Source of the DNA: Myxosarcina sp. GI1
GTDB taxonomy: Bacteria; Cyanobacteriota; Cyanobacteriia; Cyanobacteriales; Xenococcaceae
Direction of reading: 5' to 3'
Assembly (NCBI RefSeq): GCF_000756305.1
Contig: NZ_JRFE01000014.1
Location: 525,006-589,005 of the forward strand
Length of the DNA: 64,000 nt
The stretch's first letter is position 1. The number at the start of each line of letters is the position of its first letter. The position numbers and the translations under genes are program-made. This document shows, piece by piece, positions 24,174-32,978 of this stretch. The notes beneath the pieces were generated by a model. It did not search any database. It had not been told where the DNA came from and saw only the letters and a program-made list of their open reading frames with translations.

Positions 24174-25436
24174 TTAGAGTGATGTTTGGTTGTTTGAATT
24201 TTCCATAAATACTTTGCTTTCATTCAAATCAGAACCAGAAATATTATCGACAAGATTGCTTAATTCATAATCTCGATCGATCTTAGCTGCACTTCCCAAG
24301 CTCGAATTAGTAGATAACTTAGAAAAAGTGTTCCAATTACCATCTTCTAACCAATCTTGGAATTTTTCTCTCCAGTTGCCACCAAGATCGACTGCATCAT
24401 TACCACCCGTAGGCACTGAATTATCACTACCCGTTAAGTTATCGTTATTACTGCTGTTTAGAGGAGAGCCAAAAACCTGCGTCCAATAATGATTGTAGTT
24501 GACTTTTCCCGTATCATTGGCTAAATATTCATAGCCAATACCAATTTCTTGGTAATTTGGATTGAGAATATTGGCACGATGACCAGGACTATTCATCCAT
24601 CCTGATACTACTTCGGCAGCAGTTCTCTGTCCCGCAGCAATATTTTCTCCTACAGTTGAATATTTATAGCCGCTATCTAAGGCGCGATCGCCTACACTAG
24701 AACCATCAATTCCCCTATGGCTAAAAAAGTCGTCCTCTGCCATATCGTTACTATGATTTTGAGCGGCATCAACTAATTGTGAATTTAGCTTTAAAGGTTT
24801 TAATCCCGCTTTAGTGCGTTCGGCGTTAGTAAGTTTGAGAACTTTGCTAATTATTCCAGTGTCTGGAGAATTAATATCTCGATCGATTACGGGAGTAGAT
24901 ATCGTTTTTTCTTTCTTAGGTTTAGAGGTAGAATCTCGATCTGTATTAGTAGGATTTGGTTCTACAGGAGTAGGATCTTCGGTTGTCGATTTTGGCAATT
25001 CCGCATTAGAACCTCCACTACGATTATTTAAAGAAGTTCCAAAAACTTGAGTCCAATAATGTTTGTAGTTAACCTTTCCCGTATCGTTGGCTAAATATCT
25101 GTAGCCAACGCCAAGTTCTTGGTAATTTGGATTGAGAATATTGGCACGATGACCAGGACTATTCATCCATCCTGATACTACTTCGGCAGCAGTTCTCTGT
25201 CCCGCAGCAATGTTTTCGCCTACAGTAGAATATTTGTAGCCACTATCTAAAGCGCGATCGCCTACACTAGAACCATCAATTCCTGTATGGCTAAAAAAGT
25301 CATCTTCTGCCATATCGTTACTATGGTCTTGAGCGGCATCAACTAATTGAGAATTTAGCTTTAAAGGTTCTAATCCCGCTTTAGTACGTTCGGCGTTAGT
25401 AAGTTTAAGAACTTGGTTAATTAATTCTGGATTCAT
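24174..25436 (-). CDS. Tandem CAP/SCP-domain protein
   Basis: Two nearly identical CAP domains of about 130 residues (about 1-135 and 196-330). Each starts VLKLTNAERTKAGL and contains HSNDMAEDDFFSH, VGENIAAGQRTAAEVVSGWMNSPGHRANIL and HYWTQVFG, the CAP signature histidines and glutamates. A Pro/Thr/Lys-rich linker joins them and an acidic Ser/Asn-rich tail ends the protein. CAP proteins are usually secreted, yet no signal peptide is visible at MNPELINQ; export by another route is possible. The near identity of the two copies points to a recent duplication. Confidence 0.9.
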   Translation of the reverse strand: MNPELINQVLKLTNAERTKAGLEPLKLNSQLVDAAQDHSNDMAEDDFFSHTGIDGSSVGDRALDSGYKYSTVGENIAAGQRTAAEVVSGWMNSPGHRANILNPNYQELGVGYRYLANDTGKVNYKHYWTQVFGTSLNNRSGGSNAELPKSTTEDPTPVEPNPTNTDRDSTSKPKKEKTISTPVIDRDINSPDTGIISKVLKLTNAERTKAGLKPLKLNSQLVDAAQNHSNDMAEDDFFSHRGIDGSSVGDRALDSGYKYSTVGENIAAGQRTAAEVVSGWMNSPGHRANILNPNYQEIGIGYEYLANDTGKVNYNHYWTQVFGSPLNSSNNDNLTGSDNSVPTGGNDAVDLGGNWREKFQDWLEDGNWNTFSKLSTNSSLGSAAKIDRDYELSNLVDNISGSDLNESKVFMENSNNQTSL

Positions 25437-26180
25437 AAAAAAGTATTCACATTACAAATACATCAAATAGCTAGACACTAAAACTTAGTCTTCTATTTTT
25501 TTTGACTTTGCTTTTACGTGCTGTTTTTTAAATTGGTTTTATAGTTTTAATTTATTTGTCTAAATAAAAACACCAGTATTAATTAGTCTGGCGATCTAAT
25601 ATAAAATCGACTAAAAAACAGTTTAAAAATACGTTGTGATAGCTTAATACAACCTAATATTTAGCTGTAAAATGTTAAAAAGCAATTGTATTTTGCTGTA
25701 TCAATGGGTTTACTGTATTTTCAAAAAATCTAAAATTTATAATGTTTTAGTATCGCTAAATTGTAGAATTATAAAAAGATCGACTTTTTAACTAAATAGC
25801 TAACGGTTACTTCATCGCTCTTTAATTGGTTCTACACTTTCATTTATAAAATTTTATTCAGTAAAGTCGTGCGATCGCGATTTGCTAATATTTGTGTTTA
25901 TTAATATTGCCAAATACACGAGTTTGTAATATAATAGAAGCTTTAAGTATTTAGATAACTATAAATAGCTAAGTAGATTTATTTCTCGCAAAGTATTTAC
26001 AACTTATTTCCAGAAATTAATTTAGAGCCAAATGTACAAAATATATTGGCAATCCGCTCAAAATTAGAAGTTTATCTTAAAGAAGGGTTAACATTGTCTC
26101 TATAGTTTCATTAGCAACATAAATACTTGTTGTACTTTCTTTGCTGAGTCTTGTTTTTTACTAAATATTAGTTTATATAA
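25437..26180. other. 744-bp AT-rich intergenic region
   Basis: This is the divergent region between the CAP-domain gene and dprA. I see no coding frame with family features and no clear structured RNA. A and T runs dominate, with one HIP1-like GCGATCGCG near 25871. Confidence 0.6.
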
Positions 26181-27296
26181 ATGCCAGAAGAACGAGCTTA
26201 TTGGTTGGCCTGGTCGCAGATATCGGGTATAGGTGCAATTTCTCTTAAAAGAATCGCTCGACACTTTGGTTCTTTGAAAGATGCCTGGAATGCTCCAGCT
26301 AATGCTTTTGGAGCAGTAGAAGGATTAAATAGTAAAGCTATTAATGCTATTATCCGCGAGCGAACGCCAAACTCTCTCGAACCCGAACAGTTACTCAAAC
26401 GACATCTACGGCACAATCCTCAATTTTGGACTCCAGATGATTCTGAATATCCGCGTCTATTACAAGAAATTCCCAGTCCTCCGCCTCTACTGTATTATTG
26501 CGGACGAGTTTTACTTGCAGAAAATCAGGGTGATACACCTTTAATCGGCATCGTTGGCACTCGTTATCCTACTGAATATGGCAGACGATGGACTAGCAAA
26601 ATCACTAGATATCTAGTCAAACATGGTTTTGGTATTGTTTCGGGAATGGCTGCGGGTATCGACGCAGTGGCTCACGATAGTTGTATCAAAGCAGGAGGTA
26701 GAACGATCGCCGTATTGGGTACGGGAGTAGATACAGTTTATCCCCTTAGTAATCGACAACTCTATCGACAAATAGAGCAAAATGGCTTGATAGTTAGTGA
26801 ATACCCCGCCCAAACCAAGCCAGAGCGCGGTAACTTTCCCGCTCGCAATCGCATCATTGCAGGTTTATGTCGAGCGGTCTTGATAATGGAAGCTCCTAAA
26901 AAGTCGGGTGCATTGATTACCGCTCGTTTTGCTAACGACTTCAATCGCGATGTCTATGTTTTACCAGGATCTTTAGACAATTCTCAATCTTTAGGATGTT
27001 TGGAACTATTAAATCGAGGCGCACACGTCATTTTGAGTGAGGAACATTTGCTAGAAATGTTGGGTACGATGCCTTATTTAGATCCGATAGAGCGATCGCC
27101 CGTTACTCAAACTTTACCACAGTTAGAGCCAGAACTAGAGCGTGTTTTTCAAACTATCGGAACTGGAGCGATCGCTCTAGATGCGATCGCCCAAAAAACT
27201 AACTTACCTCCAGAGCGAATAATGGCCGCCCTATCTCAACTAGAAATTATGGATTTAATCGTTCAGTTACCAGGGATGCGCTATCGAAGAACATAA
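26181..27296 (+). CDS. dprA: DprA, DNA-processing protein for natural transformation
   Basis: DprA protects incoming single-stranded DNA and loads RecA. 371 residues. An N-terminal helix-hairpin-helix-like part (WSQISGIGAISLKRIARHFGS) precedes the Rossmann-like core with GIVGTRYPTEYG, VSGMAAGIDAVAHDSCI, AVLGTGVDTVYPLSN and FPARNRIIAGLC (about residues 120-240). A C-terminal winged-helix domain (LDAIAQKTNLPPERIMAALSQLEIMDLIVQLPG) closes it. All these are the normal family order. Confidence 0.96.
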   Translation: MPEERAYWLAWSQISGIGAISLKRIARHFGSLKDAWNAPANAFGAVEGLNSKAINAIIRERTPNSLEPEQLLKRHLRHNPQFWTPDDSEYPRLLQEIPSPPPLLYYCGRVLLAENQGDTPLIGIVGTRYPTEYGRRWTSKITRYLVKHGFGIVSGMAAGIDAVAHDSCIKAGGRTIAVLGTGVDTVYPLSNRQLYRQIEQNGLIVSEYPAQTKPERGNFPARNRIIAGLCRAVLIMEAPKKSGALITARFANDFNRDVYVLPGSLDNSQSLGCLELLNRGAHVILSEEHLLEMLGTMPYLDPIERSPVTQTLPQLEPELERVFQTIGTGAIALDAIAQKTNLPPERIMAALSQLEIMDLIVQLPGMRYRRT

Positions 27297-27300
27297 GCTT

Positions 27301-27840
27301 TTATCTAACTGGGTAGCGATAAATAATATATGGAACTCTACTTTGTCCTCGTCTGAAAATTGAGGTCAGACTGTAAGGGTCGAAATAATTCTCAAATCTA
27401 AATACCCGATCTTTAATTACCTCACGAGGTAAATAGCTGGGGGAAGTTTGATAGCGTCTGAGATATGCCGTGTAGTCATTACCTATTTCATTGTCGATAT
27501 AGTATGTGCTACCAATAGTACTTAAGTCAACAGGAACACTGCCTTCTCCTAAAAAATATAGGTTATCGTCCGTTAAACTTTGGCTAGTTAAGGGGTCAGA
27601 GCCAACAATATTACTATTGTTGTTAATAATATTTAATTCTCCCTCAGTAGTAGCAGCCTCTGTAGTTTCACTGCTGACTAATCCCTGACTGGCATTGCAT
27701 ATATCTGTTAAATCGGTTAGCTCTCCAGAATTATCGATTAAAAAGCACTCAGGGCGTTCTTGAGCCATAGCTATTGGCACGATTGCACCAAGCGAGACAA
27801 TACTAGTTAAAGTTACTGACAGTAAAAACTGAAATTTCAT
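27301..27840 (-). CDS. Secreted hypothetical protein
   Basis: A classical signal peptide starts at ATG 27840 (MKFQFLLSVTLTSIVSLG, cleavage likely after AMA). The mature part begins ERPECFLIDNSGELTDLTDIC, a pattern I have seen in cyanobacterial proteins of unknown function, and ends in a basic, tyrosine-rich region. The upstream extension to 27864 is unlikely. Its stop is 4 bp from the convergent dprA stop. Confidence 0.75.
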   Translation of the reverse strand: MKFQFLLSVTLTSIVSLGAIVPIAMAQERPECFLIDNSGELTDLTDICNASQGLVSSETTEAATTEGELNIINNNSNIVGSDPLTSQSLTDDNLYFLGEGSVPVDLSTIGSTYYIDNEIGNDYTAYLRRYQTSPSYLPREVIKDRVFRFENYFDPYSLTSIFRRGQSRVPYIIYRYPVR

Positions 27841-27973
27841 CTTACTTGCTCCATCAAAAAACAATAATACCGATATATTTACTAATATCTTTATTTATTG
27901 TCGTTTAAAAGTGCAGTATTGTACTACTAAATTGGTTTTATTATTAACAATTGTTACTATCGATGCAACCAAA

Positions 27974-28050
27974 AAACGCTCGCGCTATAAATATAGAATC
28001 ATCCTAAGATTCACAAGTAACGCGAGCGTTTCGGTGCTTAGAAACCGAAA
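27974..28050. repeat. Two adjacent stem-loops in the leader of the secreted-protein gene
   Basis: AAACGCTCGCG (27974-27984) pairs perfectly with CGCGAGCGTTT (28021-28031), an 11-bp stem with a 36-nt loop. Overlapping it, TTTCGGT (28029-28035) pairs with ACCGAAA (28044-28050). The two stems share three bases, so they are alternative folds. No T-run follows either. They lie between two minus-strand genes and could be an attenuator, a processing site or an old repeat. Confidence 0.6.
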
Positions 28051-28099
28051 TGGACGGAAGTGGTCGAGCTAGATATTTGCTTTCCTAGAGCTATAGTCA

Positions 28100-28465
28100 C
28101 TAGCCGACCATTTCTACTAACTTTTTGCTATAACTTCTAATTTCTCCGTAATCGTTACTGTTATCGGCAAAAAATGTTCCGCTAACTTTAATTTCTTCTT
28201 CTCGTTCTTGAAACCACAAAGTATCTATGCCAGAGAAGCCAGCAAACGGTCCTTTGTGTTCCCGCCAGTGTAAAACTAAAACGCTTCCCCCTTCAGGATG
28301 ATTTCCTGCTGCCAGACATGTGAATACACCTTCTTCTTCGCCATCAGGAGTAGCATAAGTGCCTCCTCGCTCGTTTAACAATATTTGTACTAATTGCCAA
28401 TCATCTTGATGGGTACGGAATTGAGCATTAATTGTTATACTTCTAAGCCAATTTGGTACTGTCAT
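28100..28465 (-). CDS. Hypothetical protein next to a halogenase-like gene
   Basis: Not recognised. About 121 residues from ATG 28465 (MTVPNWLRSITINAQFRT; an ATG at 28483 adds six). It has no signal peptide or membrane segment. Regions such as GGTYATPDGEEEGVFTCLAAGNHPEGGSVLVLHWREH and IDTLWFQEREEEIKVSGTFF suggest a compact beta-rich soluble protein. It lies about 60 bp after the halogenase-like gene on the same strand, so the two may be co-transcribed. Confidence 0.6.
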   Translation of the reverse strand: MTVPNWLRSITINAQFRTHQDDWQLVQILLNERGGTYATPDGEEEGVFTCLAAGNHPEGGSVLVLHWREHKGPFAGFSGIDTLWFQEREEEIKVSGTFFADNSNDYGEIRSYSKKLVEMVG

Positions 28466-28527
28466 TACTTGATGCCTCCTCATAAAATTTTGCTAGTTTT
28501 ATTTATACTCAATCGCCAGGGCGATCT

Positions 28528-30165
28528 TTAATGACCTAAAGCTGTTGCTAAACTTTCAGTCGTTTGATTTTGAACGATGTAGGGATTCAGTTCTAAGTGA
28601 TTGTTGAGATAGTTAGACAAATAAGCCTCTATTTGTGCGATCATTGGTTCGTAATCTTTGGAGGACTGTTCGTCAATTGTTTTAGTTTTGCCTATTGTAA
28701 TTTCTGCTTGTCGCATAATGTGCCATAACTGTTGTTGGAATGACTGATAGACTGGATTGAGAATTCCCCAGACGTTAGTGTCGGCTAAAGTGTAGTCGGA
28801 GTTGATGTGCTGATTAAAGTGACGACGAGCATCAATTTCTTGAAAACGCTGAATAATTTCGATCGCTCTAGGATGATTGAACGACATATACACTAAGTGG
28901 TTGTCGCGTTCGTGAGCTTCATATAGTTTATAGGCAAAGTGTTCGTAATCGGCAAAAGCCTGGCGAGAAAAGTTACAGTTATCGAGCGCTCTTAAAGTGC
29001 TTTGAGCGGCAAAGTAAGCTGTAGCAGCACCGCTAGTCAATCCAGGAGAAATTAAGGGATCGACAAAGAAAGCTGCTTCGCCAATACTCAACCAACCGTT
29101 ACCCGTAATTTCTTTAGCGTAGCCGCGAATGTTTGCCCGCGTTCTCAAAGGCTGCTGGGTGCCGTAAAGATCGCTAACTAGTTCGGCACCTTCGAGCATT
29201 TCCTGAATGGCGGGATATTTAGCAGCATAGTGTTCTAAAGTAGCTTGGCGACCTTTACCAAACATATTGTCGCGATCGTCGCGTAAGACTAATCCCATGC
29301 TTACCAAATCTTCTTCGGGACAGCCATGAAGCGCGGCGAGTTCTTCTTTACTTGGTAAAGGAGATTCCGAATCTAACAAGCGAGCGAACATTGAATCGGC
29401 ATTGAGATTTGGTGCTTGTTCCCAAGAATTTAAAGGAATATACCACATCCAACCTTCTTTAAAACAGAAGTGTTGGGTGTATTCATCACGACTAAACTGG
29501 GCGACTTGGTTCCATTCCGTACGATTTCCCAGACGGTTGAGGTTTTTGAAATAACCCCAAACAGCATTATTCTGAAACAGAATATTTTCTTTAGTATACA
29601 AACCAAGATGTTTGGCAATGACGCTTGCAGGACCGCTAGCATCGACTAAAAGCTGACATTTAAGTTCGTATCTCTGTTTGCGGTAGCGATAAGCAACAGT
29701 ATTACCGCTGTCGCTAAGAACAGAAGCAGCTAGTTCGACTCTAGCACCTTGAATTACTTCTACACCCAAACGGCGAGCATTTGCAAGCAACAAACCATCT
29801 AACAAACGGCGTTCTACTTGAAAAGTTTCATCAAAAGTTTCTAAAATATATTCTGAAGCTTTACCTATGTCTGGTGTCGTTTCATCTATGTGGAAAAAAC
29901 CCAAACCGTTTTTAGGATAAAATAAAAGTTCTAGTGTTTCCTGAGATATACCTACAGAACGCAATGCTTTGCAAAATCCCGAGAGGGTACTTTCTCCGAT
30001 TTTATATTTAGGTGTTTCCTCTCGCTCTAAAATAACAACACTTAAGTCTGGGCGAGCTTGTTTTAGCCAGGAAGCATATAGTAAACCCTGGGGACCTGCT
30101 CCAATTACTGCAACTTGGCATTCATTACTATAGTTATTTAGATTAGATTTAGTGTTAGTAGTCAT
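28528..30165 (-). CDS. Flavin-dependent halogenase-like FAD monooxygenase
   Basis: A 545-residue FAD enzyme. The dinucleotide motif VIGAGPQG lies at about residues 20-27, then IGESTLSGF with a lysine soon after (SGFCKAL), a position compatible with the halogenase catalytic lysine. GWMWYIPL (about residue 246) satisfies the W-x-W-x-I-P motif, and FFVDPLISPGLTSG (about residue 372) satisfies F-x-x-P-x-x-S-x-G, both associated with flavin-dependent halogenases. These enzymes use reduced flavin, oxygen and halide to halogenate an activated carbon. The substrate is unknown and no biosynthetic cluster is visible; a non-halogenating oxygenase of the same superfamily remains possible. Confidence 0.75.
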   Translation of the reverse strand: MTTNTKSNLNNYSNECQVAVIGAGPQGLLYASWLKQARPDLSVVILEREETPKYKIGESTLSGFCKALRSVGISQETLELLFYPKNGLGFFHIDETTPDIGKASEYILETFDETFQVERRLLDGLLLANARRLGVEVIQGARVELAASVLSDSGNTVAYRYRKQRYELKCQLLVDASGPASVIAKHLGLYTKENILFQNNAVWGYFKNLNRLGNRTEWNQVAQFSRDEYTQHFCFKEGWMWYIPLNSWEQAPNLNADSMFARLLDSESPLPSKEELAALHGCPEEDLVSMGLVLRDDRDNMFGKGRQATLEHYAAKYPAIQEMLEGAELVSDLYGTQQPLRTRANIRGYAKEITGNGWLSIGEAAFFVDPLISPGLTSGAATAYFAAQSTLRALDNCNFSRQAFADYEHFAYKLYEAHERDNHLVYMSFNHPRAIEIIQRFQEIDARRHFNQHINSDYTLADTNVWGILNPVYQSFQQQLWHIMRQAEITIGKTKTIDEQSSKDYEPMIAQIEAYLSNYLNNHLELNPYIVQNQTTESLATALGH

Positions 30166-30496
30166 CGTTAATTAGTTAGCTTGAATTACTTAGACTACTA
30201 GAAGATAACCTCGCTATTTTTAATTGATAATGTGGAGAATACTTATGTTTTTATCCTGAGATCTAAAACTAGCTCAGTGAAAATATTTATGTAATAATAC
30301 ATTTTCAAGAAAACAATTATTCCGAATAACTGATATATTTAGCTTTGACCGTGAAATAAAGTTGAAAGCAAGTCTTACAACCAAAGAAAAAGTAGGAAGA
30401 AATTTAAGCTTTGGGCTTTGGAAAAGTAAGTAATAAATGGGTAATGGGAATAAGTGAATTATTTGAATTTGCTACTCGCTACTTGTTACTTACTAG
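30166..30496. other. 331-bp intergenic region with short heptamer-like repeats
   Basis: I see no gene. Near 30468-30495 runs of CTACTCG/CTACTTG/TTACTTA-type heptamers occur, resembling stretches near 56366 and 56755. The rest is AT-rich and contains the promoter of the halogenase-like gene. Confidence 0.55.
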
Positions 30497-32692
30497 CTAG
30501 TAATTCCACCGATCCAACCACAGTTTCAATGATTGATGGTGCAAGGGACAAGAAAACAAGTATCCCTGACCGTAAACACATTGGAGTCCACGCAATGCAG
30601 CTAACTGCTTTTCGGTTTCTATGCCTTCGGCAATTACTTTTAGACCCAGGCTTTTTGCCATCATGACAATTGCTTCGACAATTTTATTATTTTTATCTTT
30701 GCGATCGAGATTCTGTACGAAAGAGCGATCGATTTTAAGAGCGTCAATAGGCAAACTACGTAGGTAACTCAAAGAAGAATAACCAGTACCAAAATCATCG
30801 AGGTCGAGTTGTACTCCTAAAGCTCTTAATTGCTCCAATGTTTTCATCGTGGCTTCCGTATTATCCATGAGCATACTCTCAGTGATTTCCAATCTCAGGC
30901 TATCTGCTGCTAAACCCGTTGTTTCCAAAATTTGCACCAAAGATTCGGTCATAAACGGTTGCGATAGCTGCTTTTGTGAGAAATTTACCCCCATAGTCAA
31001 AGCAGGATTATTAAAACTCACTTGCCATTCTCTGAGTTGATAACAAGCCTCCTGCAAAATCCACCAGCCTAAAGTGACAATCGCTCCTGTTTCCTCTGCC
31101 AAAGGAATAAAATCTCCAGGACAAACCAAACCTTTTTGAGGATGCTGCCACCTGGCTAAAGCTTCAAAACCTTTAACTTTATTATCGGATAGGGAAATAA
31201 TTGGCTGATAATAAAGCTTGATCTCTCCTCTGTCTAAAGCTCTGCGAAAGTCAGTTTCTAACTGTAAGCGGTTTACAACTTGTACGTGTAGCGTGTCATT
31301 AAACAGTTCGTAGCGAGTTTTACCTAAAGCCTTAGCTTTGTACATGGCAATGTCAGCATTGCGTAAGAGTTTTTCCGCAGAATCCGAACTGCTATCACTA
31401 ATGGCAATACCAATACTCACGCTAGTAAAAACTTCATGAGTACCCAAACAAAATGGTAATTTTAGACTAGCTTGGATTCGCTCTGCCAATCTTGTCGCAT
31501 TACTAATACATTCAATATCGTCAATCAAAATTGCAAATTCATCACCGCCTAATCTAGCCAAAATATCGCTTTCACGTAAATAAGCCTGAATTCTCTGCGA
31601 GATTGTTACTAAAAGTAAATCGCCAAAAGTATGTCCCAAACTATCGTTGATTACTTTAAAGCGATCTAAATCTAAAAATAAAACTGCAAATTTATCGTTG
31701 GAATTGCGTCGGTATTTTTTCAAAGCATGAGTCAGATGGTCGCTAAATAAACTACGATTTGGCAATCCCGTTAGGGAATCATGTAAGGCATCGTGAATTA
31801 GCTGTTCTTCAACTCGCTTGCGTTCTAGTTCTGCTGCGGCGCGGGAAGCAAAAATTTTGAGAATGGCAAGTTCTAATGAGCCATCTTCAATAGGATTTTC
31901 GCTAATTATGGCAAGATGTCCCAATACTTGTCCTGAAGAGTTTAGTAATGGAACCCCAACATAACTTTCAGCATTAAATTTGGCAAAATCCGCATCTTGA
32001 GGAAAAATCTTTTGAATGTTACGAGGATAGTGACAGGGCAAACCATTAATTACTCTCTGACAGGGGGTATGTGCCAGTTTATATTCATAGTTTTGTCCGA
32101 AATCATCTTTACACCAGAATGCCAGGGTGCGAACCATCGGAATATCTCCTCGAAGACATTCAGTTACCAGAGCATAGTTGACCCCAAGCGCACGTGTCAG
32201 ATGATAGACCAAAGAGTAAAAGAATTCATTTCCCGTTGCTGCTGCGGTGCCTTCGGCTATGGAACGCAAACATGATTCCATTTGCTTGTATTCGGTAATT
32301 TTGGTTTGAGCGATCATTACCTTGGGCGAGTCGGCATCTTGAAATTTTTCTAAATGAATTGAAAACCAATTTTTGTTACTGCCGTTCCCATAGACATACT
32401 CTAATTTGAAATCGTTTCTCTGGCGATTGAGAATTTCGGCTATAGCTCGGTCGAGAGAGTTAATACAACTGCGATCGCTATCTTTAGCTACATTTTTCAG
32501 CCATAAACTAAAGTAGCTATCGCCTACTACTGCATCTCTATTTAATAAACTTAGTTCTCGATTGGTTTTCCAGGGTTGATTGATAGCAGTAATATATCCA
32601 GTTCTATCTACTATGGCAATTTGAGTAGAAAAAGTATTGAGTACAGCCTGTGATAGTTTGAGATCGAACTGAAACTGATTTGGCGATCGCAT
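30497..32692 (-). CDS. PAS-GAF-GGDEF-EAL cyclic-di-GMP signalling protein
   Basis: A 731-residue protein without membrane segments. A PAS-like sensor (about 15-130) and a GAF-like sensor (about 140-290, with TPCQRVINGLPCHYP) precede a GGDEF domain (about 300-460) with intact RLGGDEFAIL and an EAL domain (about 475-725) with intact FEALARW, ITESMLM and DDFGTGYSSLSYL. The active-site motifs of both a diguanylate cyclase and a phosphodiesterase are therefore present; which activity dominates cannot be told. Confidence 0.92.
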   Translation of the reverse strand: MRSPNQFQFDLKLSQAVLNTFSTQIAIVDRTGYITAINQPWKTNRELSLLNRDAVVGDSYFSLWLKNVAKDSDRSCINSLDRAIAEILNRQRNDFKLEYVYGNGSNKNWFSIHLEKFQDADSPKVMIAQTKITEYKQMESCLRSIAEGTAAATGNEFFYSLVYHLTRALGVNYALVTECLRGDIPMVRTLAFWCKDDFGQNYEYKLAHTPCQRVINGLPCHYPRNIQKIFPQDADFAKFNAESYVGVPLLNSSGQVLGHLAIISENPIEDGSLELAILKIFASRAAAELERKRVEEQLIHDALHDSLTGLPNRSLFSDHLTHALKKYRRNSNDKFAVLFLDLDRFKVINDSLGHTFGDLLLVTISQRIQAYLRESDILARLGGDEFAILIDDIECISNATRLAERIQASLKLPFCLGTHEVFTSVSIGIAISDSSSDSAEKLLRNADIAMYKAKALGKTRYELFNDTLHVQVVNRLQLETDFRRALDRGEIKLYYQPIISLSDNKVKGFEALARWQHPQKGLVCPGDFIPLAEETGAIVTLGWWILQEACYQLREWQVSFNNPALTMGVNFSQKQLSQPFMTESLVQILETTGLAADSLRLEITESMLMDNTEATMKTLEQLRALGVQLDLDDFGTGYSSLSYLRSLPIDALKIDRSFVQNLDRKDKNNKIVEAIVMMAKSLGLKVIAEGIETEKQLAALRGLQCVYGQGYLFSCPLHHQSLKLWLDRWNY

Positions 32693-32978
32693 ATAAATTA
32701 TATCTGGCAGTAAACTGCGATAAAGTAATCGAAAGCGATATTTTATAAGAAAAGTATCGATACTCCTAATGCTCGAATTAACGCAAGTGTCATTTAAGCT
32801 CTAGTTTGTTGGCTCGCTATTTTCCGCATAAATATACATAATATTAACGGCTAAGTGACTATACCGAACAAACTATCGATACTGCTTAAAATAAGCGTTA
32901 ATATTCTATCAAAAATCTCAATCCCCTGGTATACACTTAGTGTTTTTCTCTGAGATTGAGTAAGAACTTAAATTTTAG

